Source: Bacteroidales bacterium UBA4893 (GTDB lineage Bacteria; Bacteroidota; Bacteroidia; Bacteroidales; P3). Taken from it: DNA of 64,000 bases. The notes below the pieces were generated by a model. The model made no database searches. It had not been told where the DNA came from and saw only the letters and a list, made by a program, of their open reading frames with translations. Location of the stretch: positions 55,637-119,636 of the forward strand of contig DHCV01000035.1 in the NCBI GenBank assembly GCA_002399025.1, written 5' to 3'. Below are positions 26,261 to 35,332 of this stretch, piece by piece. The position numbers were made by a program, and so were the translations under genes. Position 1 is the first letter of the stretch, and the number at the start of each line of letters is the position of its first letter.

Positions 26261-27928
26261 ATGAAAACAGATTTAGAAATAGCACATGAATATTCAATGT
26301 TACATATAAAAGAAATTGCCTCAAAGCTAAATATAAACAAAGACGATATTGAATATTATGGTAAATATAAGGCTAAGCTACCTTTAAACTTGATAGATGA
26401 AGAAAAAATAAAAAAATCTAAATTAGTTTTGGTAACAGCCATTACTCCAACCCCAGCAGGAGAAGGCAAGACAACAGTTTCAATTGGTCTTTCAATGGCA
26501 CTAAATGCAATTGGGAAAAAGTCAACAGTTGTTCTTCGCGAGCCTTCTTTGGGACCAGTATTTGGAGTAAAAGGAGGAGCTACAGGAGGAGGATACTCTC
26601 AAGTTGTTCCAATGGAAGATATTAACCTTCATTTTACTGGAGATTTTGCTGCAATAGAAAAGGCACACAACCTTCTTTCTGCAATTATTGATAATAATAT
26701 TCAAAGCAAAAAGAACAATTTGGGAATTGACCCAAGGACAATTCGCTGGTCAATGGTGATGGATATGAATGACCGCTCTTTAAGACAAATTGTTATTGGG
26801 CTTGGAGGAAGTGCCAATGGAGTTCCACGTGAGAGTGGCTTTAAGATTACAGCAGCCTCAGAGGTAATGGCAATTCTTTGTATGAGTTCAAATCTTAATG
26901 ACCTTAAGGAAAGATTAGGGAATATATTTATCGGCTACACCTACGACAAGAAACCAATCTTTGCAAGAGATTTGAAAGTGAATGGAGCTATGGCTGCTTT
27001 GTTGAAGGATGCAATAAAACCTAATTTGGTTCAAACAACAGAAGGAACTCCTGCCATTATTCATGGAGGACCTTTTGCAAATATAGCACAAGGAACAAAC
27101 ACAATTATTGGAACTAAAATGGGGATGAGCCTTTCGGATATTGTTGTTACTGAAGCTGGTTTTGGTGCTGACTTGGGAGCAGAAAAATTTATAGACATAA
27201 AGTGTAGGGAGTCAGGTCTTAGACCAGATGCCATTGTTTTGGTTGCAACGATTCGTGCCTTGCGTTATCATGGAGGAGTGAATGTTAAGGAAATTGGAGA
27301 AAAGAATATTGATGCCGTAAGGAAGGGAATTGAAAATCTTGAAAAGCATATTGAAAACGTTAAGCTCTTTGGACTAACACCAATTGTTGCAATAAATAAG
27401 TTTGCTAATGATTCTCAAGAGGAAATTGATTTTGTTAAAGAATCATGTAAATCATTAGGTGTAAAAGTTTTTGATTTAGAGGTTTGGGCAAAAGGTTCTC
27501 AAGGAGCAATTGATATTGCAAAAGAAATTGAGAAAAACATTCAAACAAAAGAAGAAGTGAATTTCCTGTATGATAAAGAAGCTTCAATTGAGGATAAAGT
27601 AACAACAATTGCCATGCAACTCTATGGAGCTAAAAAAGTTGAATTTTCTTCAAAGGCATCTTCAGAAATAAAGAATATAAATGAATTAGGACTTTCTTCT
27701 TTGCCAATATGTATGGCTAAAACTCAAAAATCAATTTCTGATGACCCTAATCTTAGAGCAAGACCAAAAGACTTTACATTTAAGGTTAGAGATGTTGAAA
27801 TTTCTTCAGGAGCAGGATTTATTATTCCTATTGCAGGAGAAATGATGCTTATGCCTGGACTTCCAGAAATCCCTTCATCAGAAAATATAGACATAGATAA
27901 TGAAGGAAACATTGTAGGACTTTTCTAA
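26261..27928 (+). CDS. fhs: Formate-tetrahydrofolate ligase
   Basis: The 555-residue enzyme makes 10-formyl-tetrahydrofolate from formate, ATP and THF. It shows the P-loop TPTPAGEGKTTVSIGL, followed by GPVFGVKGGATGGGYSQV and DMNDRSLR. The later GAEKFIDIKCRESGLRPDA region is also family-typical. Length is standard. In anaerobic Bacteroidales it feeds one-carbon units to purines or, in reverse, yields ATP from folate-linked catabolism. It is followed by a 21-base tandem repeat and a bidirectional terminator. Confidence 0.97.
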   Translation: MKTDLEIAHEYSMLHIKEIASKLNINKDDIEYYGKYKAKLPLNLIDEEKIKKSKLVLVTAITPTPAGEGKTTVSIGLSMALNAIGKKSTVVLREPSLGPVFGVKGGATGGGYSQVVPMEDINLHFTGDFAAIEKAHNLLSAIIDNNIQSKKNNLGIDPRTIRWSMVMDMNDRSLRQIVIGLGGSANGVPRESGFKITAASEVMAILCMSSNLNDLKERLGNIFIGYTYDKKPIFARDLKVNGAMAALLKDAIKPNLVQTTEGTPAIIHGGPFANIAQGTNTIIGTKMGMSLSDIVVTEAGFGADLGAEKFIDIKCRESGLRPDAIVLVATIRALRYHGGVNVKEIGEKNIDAVRKGIENLEKHIENVKLFGLTPIVAINKFANDSQEEIDFVKESCKSLGVKVFDLEVWAKGSQGAIDIAKEIEKNIQTKEEVNFLYDKEASIEDKVTTIAMQLYGAKKVEFSSKASSEIKNINELGLSSLPICMAKTQKSISDDPNLRARPKDFTFKVRDVEISSGAGFIIPIAGEMMLMPGLPEIPSSENIDIDNEGNIVGLF

Positions 27929-27987
27929 AAAGAGAAAAATAAACGCTTATTAGATGAAGTCTGAAAAACATCAATCATAATTAAAAA

Positions 27988-28092
27988 TATATCCCTTATA
28001 TTTTCAAATAAGTCCCTTATATTTTTGATTATGTCCTATATATTTTTATTTATGTCCCTTATATTTTTAATTATATCCCGTTTATTTTTGAT
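27988..28092. repeat. Five tandem 21-base units (TATGTCCCTTATATTTTTAAT type)
   Basis: Consecutive 21-base units begin at 27988, 28009, 28030, 28051 and 28072. Each has a (T)A-GTCCC or ATCCC core followed by TTATATTTTT. Divergence between units is two to six positions. They lie between the convergent fhs and aminotransferase genes and encode nothing on either strand. Confidence 0.85.
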
Positions 28093-28135
28093 TAAACTTG
28101 ATTTTATTGGAATAATGAGATAGAAAATAAAACAA

Positions 28136-28172
28136 AAAAAATACCACTCAGTTTCCTGGGTGGTATTTTTAT
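28136..28172. terminator. Bidirectional terminator between fhs and the aminotransferase gene
   Basis: AAAAATACCACTCAG (starting 28137) pairs with CTGGGTGGTATTTTT (28156-28170) with one G-U/A-C type mismatch around a four-base loop. The arms are A-rich on one side and T-rich on the other, so transcripts from both convergent genes could end here. Confidence 0.88.
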
Positions 28173-28192
28173 TTATTTTAAGATTTCTTATC

Positions 28193-29392
28193 TTAGTTTG
28201 TTCTTCCTGGATATACCTTTAGGGCTTCTTCTAAGCATTTTACTGCTGCCTTAATATCTTCAATACATAGGCAATATGTAATACGTGCTTGCTTTCTTCC
28301 CTTTTCAGGGTCTGAATAGAAACCTGTTGCTGGTGCTAACATTACTGTTGCTCCATTATATGAGAAGTCTTCCAAGAGCCATTTACAGAATTTATCACTA
28401 TCATCAATTGGCATTTGAATCATTGTGTAGAATGCTCCTTTTGGCATTGGGCAGAAACAGCCAGGGATATTGTTAATTGCTTCAATTAAAACTCCTCTAC
28501 GCTTTGTATATTCTGCACTTACTTCTGTAAAATAGGATTCTGGTGTGTCAATTGCTGCTTCGCCAAATATTTGTCCAAAATATGGTGGGCAAAGTCTTGC
28601 TTGAGCCATACGCATTGCTGCTCCCATTACTTCTTTGTTCTTACTTACTATGCAACCTACTCTTGCTCCACATGCACTATAGCGTTTGGAAACAGAGTCA
28701 ACCAATACCACATTTTCTTCTAAGCCTTTTAGGTTCATTACTGAATGATGTTCTGCTCCATCGTAGCAAAATTCTCTGTAAACCTCATCAGCAAATAGAT
28801 AAAGGTCATATTTTTTTGCCAATTGTCCTAAAACCTCAAGTTCTTCTTGTGAATAAAGATAACCTGTTGGGTTGTTAGGGTTACAAACCATAATTGCTTT
28901 TGTCTTTGGAGTAATGGCTTTTTCAAAGTCTTCAATTGGAGGAAGAGCAAATCCGTTTTCAATGTATGAAGGGATTGTTTTGATAACTACATTACTTTGG
29001 ATAGCAAAAGAATTATAGTTGGTGTAGTATGGTTCAGGAATAATTATTTCCTCTCCTTCGTTTAGGCAAACAGAAAAAGCAAATTGAAGAGCTTCTGAAC
29101 CTCCATTGGTAACTATGATATCGTTTTCTGTAACGTCAATCTTGTTCTTTTGATAATACTCTGCTAATTTCTTTCTATAGGAAAGGTTTCCAGCTGAATT
29201 GGTATATTCAACTATTGGCATATTAGCATTCTTTAAAGCATCAATTGCTCCTTTTGGAGTTAAGATGTCAGGTTGTCCAATGTTAAGGTGATAAATCTTA
29301 ATTCCCTTTTCTTTTGCAGCATCGGCAAAAGGCACCAGCTTTCTAATAGCCGAAGCAGGTAATATCTTACCTTTATGCGAAATTTGTGGCAT
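28193..29392 (-). CDS. PLP-dependent class I/II aminotransferase (AspC-like)
   Basis: This 399-residue fold-type I aminotransferase has the N-terminal YHLNIGQPDILTPKGA segment, NGGSEAL for cofactor phosphate binding and NPNNPTGYLYS. DEVYREF contains the Asp contacting the pyridine nitrogen, and VDSVSKRYSACGARVG holds the Schiff-base Lys. Substrate is probably aspartate or another amino acid, but specificity cannot be read from the sequence. Monocistronic, ending at the shared terminator; the DUF1573 genes upstream may lie in the same transcript. Confidence 0.92.
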   Translation of the reverse strand: MPQISHKGKILPASAIRKLVPFADAAKEKGIKIYHLNIGQPDILTPKGAIDALKNANMPIVEYTNSAGNLSYRKKLAEYYQKNKIDVTENDIIVTNGGSEALQFAFSVCLNEGEEIIIPEPYYTNYNSFAIQSNVVIKTIPSYIENGFALPPIEDFEKAITPKTKAIMVCNPNNPTGYLYSQEELEVLGQLAKKYDLYLFADEVYREFCYDGAEHHSVMNLKGLEENVVLVDSVSKRYSACGARVGCIVSKNKEVMGAAMRMAQARLCPPYFGQIFGEAAIDTPESYFTEVSAEYTKRRGVLIEAINNIPGCFCPMPKGAFYTMIQMPIDDSDKFCKWLLEDFSYNGATVMLAPATGFYSDPEKGRKQARITYCLCIEDIKAAVKCLEEALKVYPGRTN

Positions 29393-29441
29393 AATAAAAT
29401 TCTTTTAATTACTATTTTAATTTATAAGTTTCTCTTGAAGA

Positions 29442-29861
29442 TTAATTCAGAACTTTTCCTGTAATTCTTAGGACAACTCTTGCTGATTTTGCATTTGACT
29501 CAACGGTAACTGTTTTGTTGATTGGACCAGGATTAGCAGTATTATACTTTACTCTAATAGATGCAGATTGACCAGGCATCAAAGGTTCTCTTGACCAAGC
29601 AGGAACAGTACAGCCACAAGAAGAACGAACATTAGAAAGAATTAATGGAATTTTTCCTGTATTTTTGTAAGTGAATGTGGTTTCTCCATTTCCATTTCTT
29701 GGAACTTCACCGTAGTCATGTACTAATTTTTCAAAAGTAATTTCAGCTTGTGAGCTTACTTGATTATTGTTTGGAGTTGTTGGCTTATTGTTTTGAGCAA
29801 TCACTCCGAATGAAACTCCGAAAACAAGGAGTGTTAATAAAACTAACTTTTTCATTTTCAA
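29442..29861 (-). CDS. Exported DUF1573 protein
   Basis: The 139-residue protein has a signal peptide (residues 1-22, ending GVIAQ) and a DUF1573 immunoglobulin-like domain. Characteristic segments are FEKLVHDYGEVPRNG, FTYKNTGKIPLILSNV and the SSCGCTVPAWSREP cysteine motif. These Bacteroidetes periplasmic or surface proteins have no known biochemical activity. It follows a paralogue by 20 bases in the same direction. Confidence 0.88.
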   Translation of the reverse strand: MKMKKLVLLTLLVFGVSFGVIAQNNKPTTPNNNQVSSQAEITFEKLVHDYGEVPRNGNGETTFTYKNTGKIPLILSNVRSSCGCTVPAWSREPLMPGQSASIRVKYNTANPGPINKTVTVESNAKSARVVLRITGKVLN

Positions 29862-29881
29862 TTTATGTTTTTAATTTGTGT

Positions 29882-30331
29882 TTATTTATTTGTTTTCAAT
29901 TCAACCTTGCCCGTTAGAATTAGAACAATCCTGCTTTGGCTTTGGTCGTTAGTTGAAACTGTTATACTTCTTTTAATATCTCCAATAATATTTGTGTTGT
30001 AAGCAACCTTAATCACTCCTTGTTGGTTTGGCAAAATTGGGTCTTTTGACCATTTCACTACCGTACAACCACATGAGGACACAACATTATTAATTAATAA
30101 AGGTATTCTTCCTTCGTTCTTAAAATTAAAATCTACCTCTCCTTCATCCCCTGCAAAAATCGAGCCATAGTCATGAGAAGTTGTCTCAAAAACAATTTTT
30201 GGTTGATTATTCACTTTACTTTTTTGTGCATTAGAATCAAAAGATATAACAACTAAAAAGCAAAAAAAGTAAACACCTAAACTATAATTTAACCAATTTT
30301 TAATCAACCTCTTTATATTTTTTATTACCAT
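29882..30331 (-). CDS. Exported DUF1573 protein, paralogue
   Basis: A 149-residue paralogue of the next gene downstream, with signal sequence (hydrophobic residues 17-31, then SNAQ) and the same domain: FETTSHDYGSIFAGDEG, NEGRIPLLINNV and SSCGCTVVKWSKDP. The tandem arrangement with 20 bases between the genes implies duplication and co-expression. Function unknown. Confidence 0.87.
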   Translation of the reverse strand: MVIKNIKRLIKNWLNYSLGVYFFCFLVVISFDSNAQKSKVNNQPKIVFETTSHDYGSIFAGDEGEVDFNFKNEGRIPLLINNVVSSCGCTVVKWSKDPILPNQQGVIKVAYNTNIIGDIKRSITVSTNDQSQSRIVLILTGKVELKTNK

Positions 30332-30391
30332 AACTGAAGTGCAAAGTTAAGTAATATTTTGAACCCTTTAAAAAGTATTTGAAATAATTTT

Positions 30392-30399
30392 TATCTTTG
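30392..30399 (+). promoter_or_regulatory. -7 promoter element upstream of the WbpD/WbpB-like genes
   Basis: TATCTTTG followed by C is an exact TAnnTTTG match, 46 bases upstream of the ATG at 30445. Confidence 0.55.
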
Positions 30400-30444
30400 C
30401 ACTCAAGCAAATAACAAAATTTGTCAACTAAATTCTTTTTTAAT

Positions 30445-31017
30445 ATGGAGTATTTCGCACACCCAACTGCAATTATAGACGAAGGTTGCACCATTGGTTC
30501 AGGTACAAAAATATGGCATTTTTCTCATATAATGATAGGAGCAAAACTTGGAGAAAGATGTAATATTGGACAAAATGTTGTAGTTTCCCCAGAGGTAGTT
30601 TTGGGAAATAATGTTAAGGTTCAAAATAATGTTTCTATTTACACTGGAATTATTTGTGAGGATGATGTATTCTTAGGACCTTCATGCGTTTTTACAAACA
30701 TAACAAACCCACGTTCAGCTGTAAATCGCAAAGACCAATACGCAAGAACAATAGTTGGCAAAGGAGCTTCCATTGGAGCTAATTCAACAATTGTTTGTGG
30801 GCATAATATTGGAGAATATGCTTTTATTGGAGCTGGAGCAGTTGTTACAAAAACCATTCCTGCATATGCTTTAGTGGTAGGAAATCCTGCAAGGCAAATT
30901 GGCTGGATGAGTGAATTTGGGCATAAGCTTCATTTTAATGAAGAGCAAATTGCTGTTTGTCCAGAATCAGCTCAAGAGTACAAGTTAATAGACAATAGAG
31001 TTATAAGAATAAAATAA
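30445..31017 (+). CDS. wbpD: Left-handed beta-helix sugar N-acetyltransferase, WbpD-like
   Basis: This 190-residue hexapeptide-repeat acetyltransferase starts EYFAHPTAIIDEGCTIGSGTKIWHFSHI and continues with VLGNNVKVQNNVSIYTGI and the HNIGEYAFIGAGAVVTK coils. Those features match UDP-2-acetamido-3-amino-glucuronate N-acetyltransferase (WbpD/WlbB). I use the ATG at 30445 rather than a TTG at 30421 because the family starts with this segment. It is four bases upstream of the WbpB-like dehydrogenase gene, which supports the pathway call; the linking aminotransferase WbpE is not seen in the window. Confidence 0.85.
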   Translation: MEYFAHPTAIIDEGCTIGSGTKIWHFSHIMIGAKLGERCNIGQNVVVSPEVVLGNNVKVQNNVSIYTGIICEDDVFLGPSCVFTNITNPRSAVNRKDQYARTIVGKGASIGANSTIVCGHNIGEYAFIGAGAVVTKTIPAYALVVGNPARQIGWMSEFGHKLHFNEEQIAVCPESAQEYKLIDNRVIRIK

Positions 31018-31020
31018 GAT

Positions 31021-31986
31021 ATGAAAAAATTTGGACTTATTGGAGTTGCAGGGTATATTGCACCTCGTCATTTAAGAGCAATTAAAGATACTAATAATGA
31101 CCTTATTGTTGCACTTGATAAATCAGATACAGTTGGGCTAATTGATTCCTATTTCCCAAATTGTTCCTTCTACACAGAGTTTGAAAGATTTGACAGATTT
31201 GTTGAAAAGATAAAACATACAGACCAAAAACTTGACTATGTTTCTGTTTGTACTCCCAACTACCTTCACGATTCTCATATACGTTTTGGATTACGTGCTG
31301 GAGCAGATGTGATTTGCGAAAAGCCTCTTGTTCTTAATCCTTGGAATATTGATGCACTTGAATCCATGCAAAAAGAAACAGGCAAGAAAGTATATAATAT
31401 TCTTCAACTTCGTCTTCACGATGCCATCATTAAATGGAAGAAACAAATTGACGAAGGACCAAAGGATAAGATTTATGATGTAGATTTAACCTACATAACC
31501 TCAAGAGGAACATGGTACTATACTTCTTGGAAGGGAGTAACTGAGAAATCAGGAGGTGTTGCAACTAATATTGGAGTTCATTTCTATGATATGCTTTCTT
31601 GGATATTTGGTGAAGTGAAGGAAAACATAGTTAACATTTACCAACACGACAGAGTTGGAGGTTTTTTGCAGTTTGAAAGAGCAAGAGTTAGATATTTTAT
31701 GAGTATTAATGCTGATACCTTACCTAAGGAATTTATTGAAGCGGGCAAAAGAACCTATCGTAAAATTGAAATGGAAGGCACTGAAATTGAATTTAGCGAA
31801 GGCTTCACCGAACTTCACACTCTAAGTTATAAGAATATTTTAGCAGGAAATGGATTTGGTCTTGAAGATGCAAGAAACTGCATACAAATAGTTCACGACA
31901 TAAGAAACGCAACTCCTGTTGGGCTTAAAGGAGACTATCACCCTCTTTGCAAACTTCCACTCGCAAAACATCCATTCAAAATCTAA
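31021..31986 (+). CDS. wbpB: Gfo/Idh/MocA oxidoreductase, WbpB/WlbA-like
   Basis: This 321-residue NAD-dependent sugar dehydrogenase has an N-terminal Rossmann domain (FGLIGVAGYIAPRHLRAI, VSVCTPNYLHDSHI) and the family EKPL motif (CEKPLVLNPWNID). A C-terminal beta-sheet domain follows with VATNIGVHFYDML, which holds the catalytic His/Asp neighbourhood. The fit is to UDP-N-acetylglucosaminuronate 3-dehydrogenase (WbpB/WlbA), which begins conversion to a 2,3-diacetamido uronic acid for surface polysaccharide. Directly behind the acetyltransferase of the same pathway. Confidence 0.88.
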   Translation: MKKFGLIGVAGYIAPRHLRAIKDTNNDLIVALDKSDTVGLIDSYFPNCSFYTEFERFDRFVEKIKHTDQKLDYVSVCTPNYLHDSHIRFGLRAGADVICEKPLVLNPWNIDALESMQKETGKKVYNILQLRLHDAIIKWKKQIDEGPKDKIYDVDLTYITSRGTWYYTSWKGVTEKSGGVATNIGVHFYDMLSWIFGEVKENIVNIYQHDRVGGFLQFERARVRYFMSINADTLPKEFIEAGKRTYRKIEMEGTEIEFSEGFTELHTLSYKNILAGNGFGLEDARNCIQIVHDIRNATPVGLKGDYHPLCKLPLAKHPFKI

Positions 31987-31991
31987 ACATA

Positions 31992-32861
31992 ATGATTGAG
32001 GTAGAGAATGCAAGTTCTTTAATCGAGCAATTTGAAAAAATATATAAAAGGAAGGTCTATCGCTTTCCTTTTACTTTTATTGACAAAAAGGGATTTGCTC
32101 TTTTAATGGTTAAGTGCAATAATACTTATATTTCTCTTCCCTATCTTTCTCAAGGAATTGTTGAAACAAATCCTCCAAAATTCGATTTTCAATCTCTACC
32201 AAATAATTGGCAAATAAGAGATACTATTTATCACTCAAACTTTATTTATTCAGATAAAGTAAATTTTGAGATAGACCTTCAAGAGGCATATAATTATACT
32301 TCTGATATTAGAAGGAAGATTAGAAAAGCCAAGTTAAATGGAGTTAGTATTAAGCAGGGAGTTGGTAAGGAATTAATTGATGATTTCTATAAGGTCTATA
32401 CAAAAAGGATGCATCAAAAAGGAGTTCCTACAATATACAAAAGACAAATAATTAGAAAGATAAATTCAAATTCCACAATTCTATTTGTTGCCTATAAAGA
32501 TAAAAAACCCATTGGGAGTGGAAGCTTAGATAAGATTACCGATTCTTATTTTGAAAATAATCTTTTTGCAACTCTTTCCTCTGAGAATAAAAACTACACT
32601 TCCTACTTACTTCATTATTCAATGATAAATTTCTCTAAAGAGAAGAATGCAAAAACATATTCTTTTGGAAGATGTACAAAGGATAGTTCAGTTTATAATT
32701 TCAAGAAACATTTCAAAGCAAAGGAAATTCCTCTTTATTGGTCATCTTCTCACAAAACAACCTCAATACGTAAACATAAATGGTTATTCTTTCTTTGGAA
32801 ATGCTTGCCTTATAGACTAACAATTCTACTTGGAGGATTAATTCACAAAAGAATATATTAA
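31992..32861 (+). CDS. FemAB-like GNAT acyl/aminoacyltransferase
   Basis: The 289-residue protein shows a double GNAT-type fold of the FemAB/lipid II peptidyltransferase superfamily. Segments such as SDIRRKIRKAKLNGVSIKQG, FVAYKDKKPIGSGSL and YSFGRCTKDSSVYNFKKHF are family-like; the last resembles the SxY-x-FKKxW strand of sugar-cluster FemAB proteins. I start at the ATG at 31992, five bases after the wbpB stop; a longer frame from 31947 overlaps that gene. It probably adds an acyl or aminoacyl group to the modified sugar, but the substrate is unknown. Confidence 0.72.
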   Translation: MIEVENASSLIEQFEKIYKRKVYRFPFTFIDKKGFALLMVKCNNTYISLPYLSQGIVETNPPKFDFQSLPNNWQIRDTIYHSNFIYSDKVNFEIDLQEAYNYTSDIRRKIRKAKLNGVSIKQGVGKELIDDFYKVYTKRMHQKGVPTIYKRQIIRKINSNSTILFVAYKDKKPIGSGSLDKITDSYFENNLFATLSSENKNYTSYLLHYSMINFSKEKNAKTYSFGRCTKDSSVYNFKKHFKAKEIPLYWSSSHKTTSIRKHKWLFFLWKCLPYRLTILLGGLIHKRIY

Positions 32862-32986
32862 TAACATTTGGAAAGATTATATATGATCAATAAATATATG
32901 TAACATCAATAGAAAAAGAAAAATATCATAAAAGAAAAATAATAATTTATGGGTAGTTTTTTTGAAAAAAAACTCTTCTTTCGTTT

Positions 32987-35332
32987 TTATGAATGTATAT
33001 ATTTTTCCATCGTTAATCGTGCCATAAGATAACTGATTGTTGATTCAGCACCTTGGTTTAAGTTTACATGGGATTTTTCCAATCCATCATAACACCCTGC
33101 AGTACAAGGATTATAAACGATTTGATGTAAACGATTTTCTCCTAAAAACCAATTAAATGCTGTTTCCATTTTCAACCTATAGTCTTCATCCATTAGTTTA
33201 TCATAGAACATACTTAGCGTCATTATTGAATAAGCCACATCAATTGCTTGTTCACCAAAATGTTCTGATGTACCTCCTTTTTGAAGCCAGTTTTTATTTG
33301 AAATTACTTCTATCCCATTTTCATTAAATATCTTTGATAAAAGAAAATCTAATGAAGTAATTGCTATATCTTTATATATGGCTTCTTTTGTAATTAACCA
33401 AGTGTATAACATTGCTTCTGGTAATATACTATTCGCATAAGTAAGATAACTTTCAAACCATTGCCATGTTTTACTTGATTCAAATTTATACATATCAACT
33501 AAACGATTTGCAAATGTTTTTAGAAAAATAAGATTCTCAGGATATGTATTAATATTATTTGCGTAATATATTCCTTTTATTATAAAAGCCATTGAACGAG
33601 TTGAACTTATATTTTTCATTGAGTGAAGAGATTTTTGAAATATGGTTTCTGCACGAGTAATTATTTCTGTAGGTAGTGTCTCCTTTATAGAAAGAAGATA
33701 ACCTAAAGCCCAAACTGCTCTTCCATTTGAATCATCTAAATTTACTTCACTATTCTGATTTGTAAATTTTTTTTCTTTATCCATATAGTTCAAAAAATCT
33801 CCTTTTTCCTGCCAACATAATTCTATAAAATTGAGATATTTGATTATATCACTTATATATTCTTTATTATTTGTTAATTTATAATACATACACATTGCTA
33901 CAAGAGCACGTGCATTATCGTCAAGAGTATATCCTGAAGAAATATCTGGTCTATTTATTTTTGAAAACTGAATTATTCCAATATCTGTAGTCATTCTCTT
34001 AATATGACTAAGGTCTATTGCTGGATAATTGTATCTCATCTTTATTTTTTCATTTGCTATTTTTTCAAATAGTTGAGCGTGAGCAATTGCTGAATTTTCC
34101 CAAGCAGTTGGTACTATAGCCTGCAAAGTATTTGAACTTAAATGTTTTCTTAGTGTTCTATTGTCGAGTAAGCTTATAACACTGCTTGCTAATTGTTTTG
34201 AATTACGGAAATCAAAAATTATACCTGTTTTCTTTGTCAACATTTCTTTTGCATGAGGAATTGGAGTTGAAATAATTGGACAAGCACAACTCATTGCATA
34301 AACAAACGTGCCACTTACTGCTTGATTAGGATCATTTGTAGTAAATAAATAAATATCTGTTAACTGTAAATATTCAAGCAAATCTGGTAATGACAAATAA
34401 GAATTAATAAATCTCACGTGTTGTTGAAGTGATAGTTTTTCAACTAATGCTTCAAGACTTTTGCGATATTTTTCTCCTTCATATTTTACTACTTCTGGAT
34501 GAGTTTTGCCTATAATGAGAAATACAGTTTCAGGACATCGCTTTACAATTTCAGGTAATGCTTTAATAGTTGTTTCAATACTCTTTCCTGAACTTAATAA
34601 GCCAAAAGTTGTTAGAATCTTTTTGCCTTGAAGATTATATTTCTTTTTTAATTGACGTTTATCCATATGTGATATTAAATGGGTTCCATGAGCAATTACA
34701 TTAATTTTCTCTTCTAATAATCCATAATCTTCAATTAGAATTTTTTTAGAAGTATTAGTCATAACAACTATAGATTGACAAAGATTAGCTATGTTATTAA
34801 CTTTTAATTTCAATTTTTTATTAGGTTGAGGTAATACTGTATGAAATACAATCACTATTGGCTTTACAATTTCATTTAATAACTCATAAAAAGCTTGTTC
34901 TTGTTGAATAAAGAATCCAAATTCATGCTGAATTAATACAATTTGAATATTGTTATCCTCATTAATCAACCTGCATATTCTTTCGTAATCAATTGCATTG
35001 GATGTATCAAGAACAAATTTAACATCTTTGACGTAATTATAATTTGTTTTACCTGATTCTAAGGAACATATTTTAATTGAAAATGAATCACTAAATTTAT
35101 TATTTAACGATTTTATTAAATCTTGAGAATAGGTTGCTATTCCACATTCTCTTGGAGGAAAAGAGCTAATAACAAGTATTTCGGGTTGTTTTTGAATAGC
35201 TTTTTGTATAATATTTTGGCTATTTAAAGGTGAGCTAATAGGTTGTCTATCGGTTATAAGTTTATAATCAAAAGGAATATCTTTTCTCTTTATGTTGCCA
35301 CTATTATCATTATAATTTTTGATTTTCTCCAT
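32987..35332 (-). CDS. GT4 glycosyltransferase fused to C-terminal helical domain
   Basis: The 781-residue cytosolic protein has two halves. Residues ~50-430 are a GT-B GT4 transferase beginning ISSFPPRECGIATYSQDLIKSL, with FGLLSSGKSIETTIKAL and the PIPHAKEMLT region. Residues ~440-780 form an alpha/alpha-barrel-like region (LDDNARALVAMCMYY, GRAVWALGYLLS, EHFGEQAIDVAYSI), similar to domains fused to such transferases in Bacteroidota. It overlaps the upstream GH130 gene by one base (TAATG), so a linked role in mannoside synthesis or turnover is likely. The biochemical role of the C-terminal half is not established to my knowledge. Confidence 0.83.
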   Translation of the reverse strand: MEKIKNYNDNSGNIKRKDIPFDYKLITDRQPISSPLNSQNIIQKAIQKQPEILVISSFPPRECGIATYSQDLIKSLNNKFSDSFSIKICSLESGKTNYNYVKDVKFVLDTSNAIDYERICRLINEDNNIQIVLIQHEFGFFIQQEQAFYELLNEIVKPIVIVFHTVLPQPNKKLKLKVNNIANLCQSIVVMTNTSKKILIEDYGLLEEKINVIAHGTHLISHMDKRQLKKKYNLQGKKILTTFGLLSSGKSIETTIKALPEIVKRCPETVFLIIGKTHPEVVKYEGEKYRKSLEALVEKLSLQQHVRFINSYLSLPDLLEYLQLTDIYLFTTNDPNQAVSGTFVYAMSCACPIISTPIPHAKEMLTKKTGIIFDFRNSKQLASSVISLLDNRTLRKHLSSNTLQAIVPTAWENSAIAHAQLFEKIANEKIKMRYNYPAIDLSHIKRMTTDIGIIQFSKINRPDISSGYTLDDNARALVAMCMYYKLTNNKEYISDIIKYLNFIELCWQEKGDFLNYMDKEKKFTNQNSEVNLDDSNGRAVWALGYLLSIKETLPTEIITRAETIFQKSLHSMKNISSTRSMAFIIKGIYYANNINTYPENLIFLKTFANRLVDMYKFESSKTWQWFESYLTYANSILPEAMLYTWLITKEAIYKDIAITSLDFLLSKIFNENGIEVISNKNWLQKGGTSEHFGEQAIDVAYSIMTLSMFYDKLMDEDYRLKMETAFNWFLGENRLHQIVYNPCTAGCYDGLEKSHVNLNQGAESTISYLMARLTMEKYIHS

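Noticed and set aside
27988..28092. CRISPR array
   Set aside because: The 21-base units are contiguous with no unique spacers, and no cas genes are in the window.
32941..32975. Terminator between the FemAB-like gene and the GT4 gene
   Set aside because: A T-run followed by an A-run can pair, but the stem has no G-C core, so it may be just base composition.
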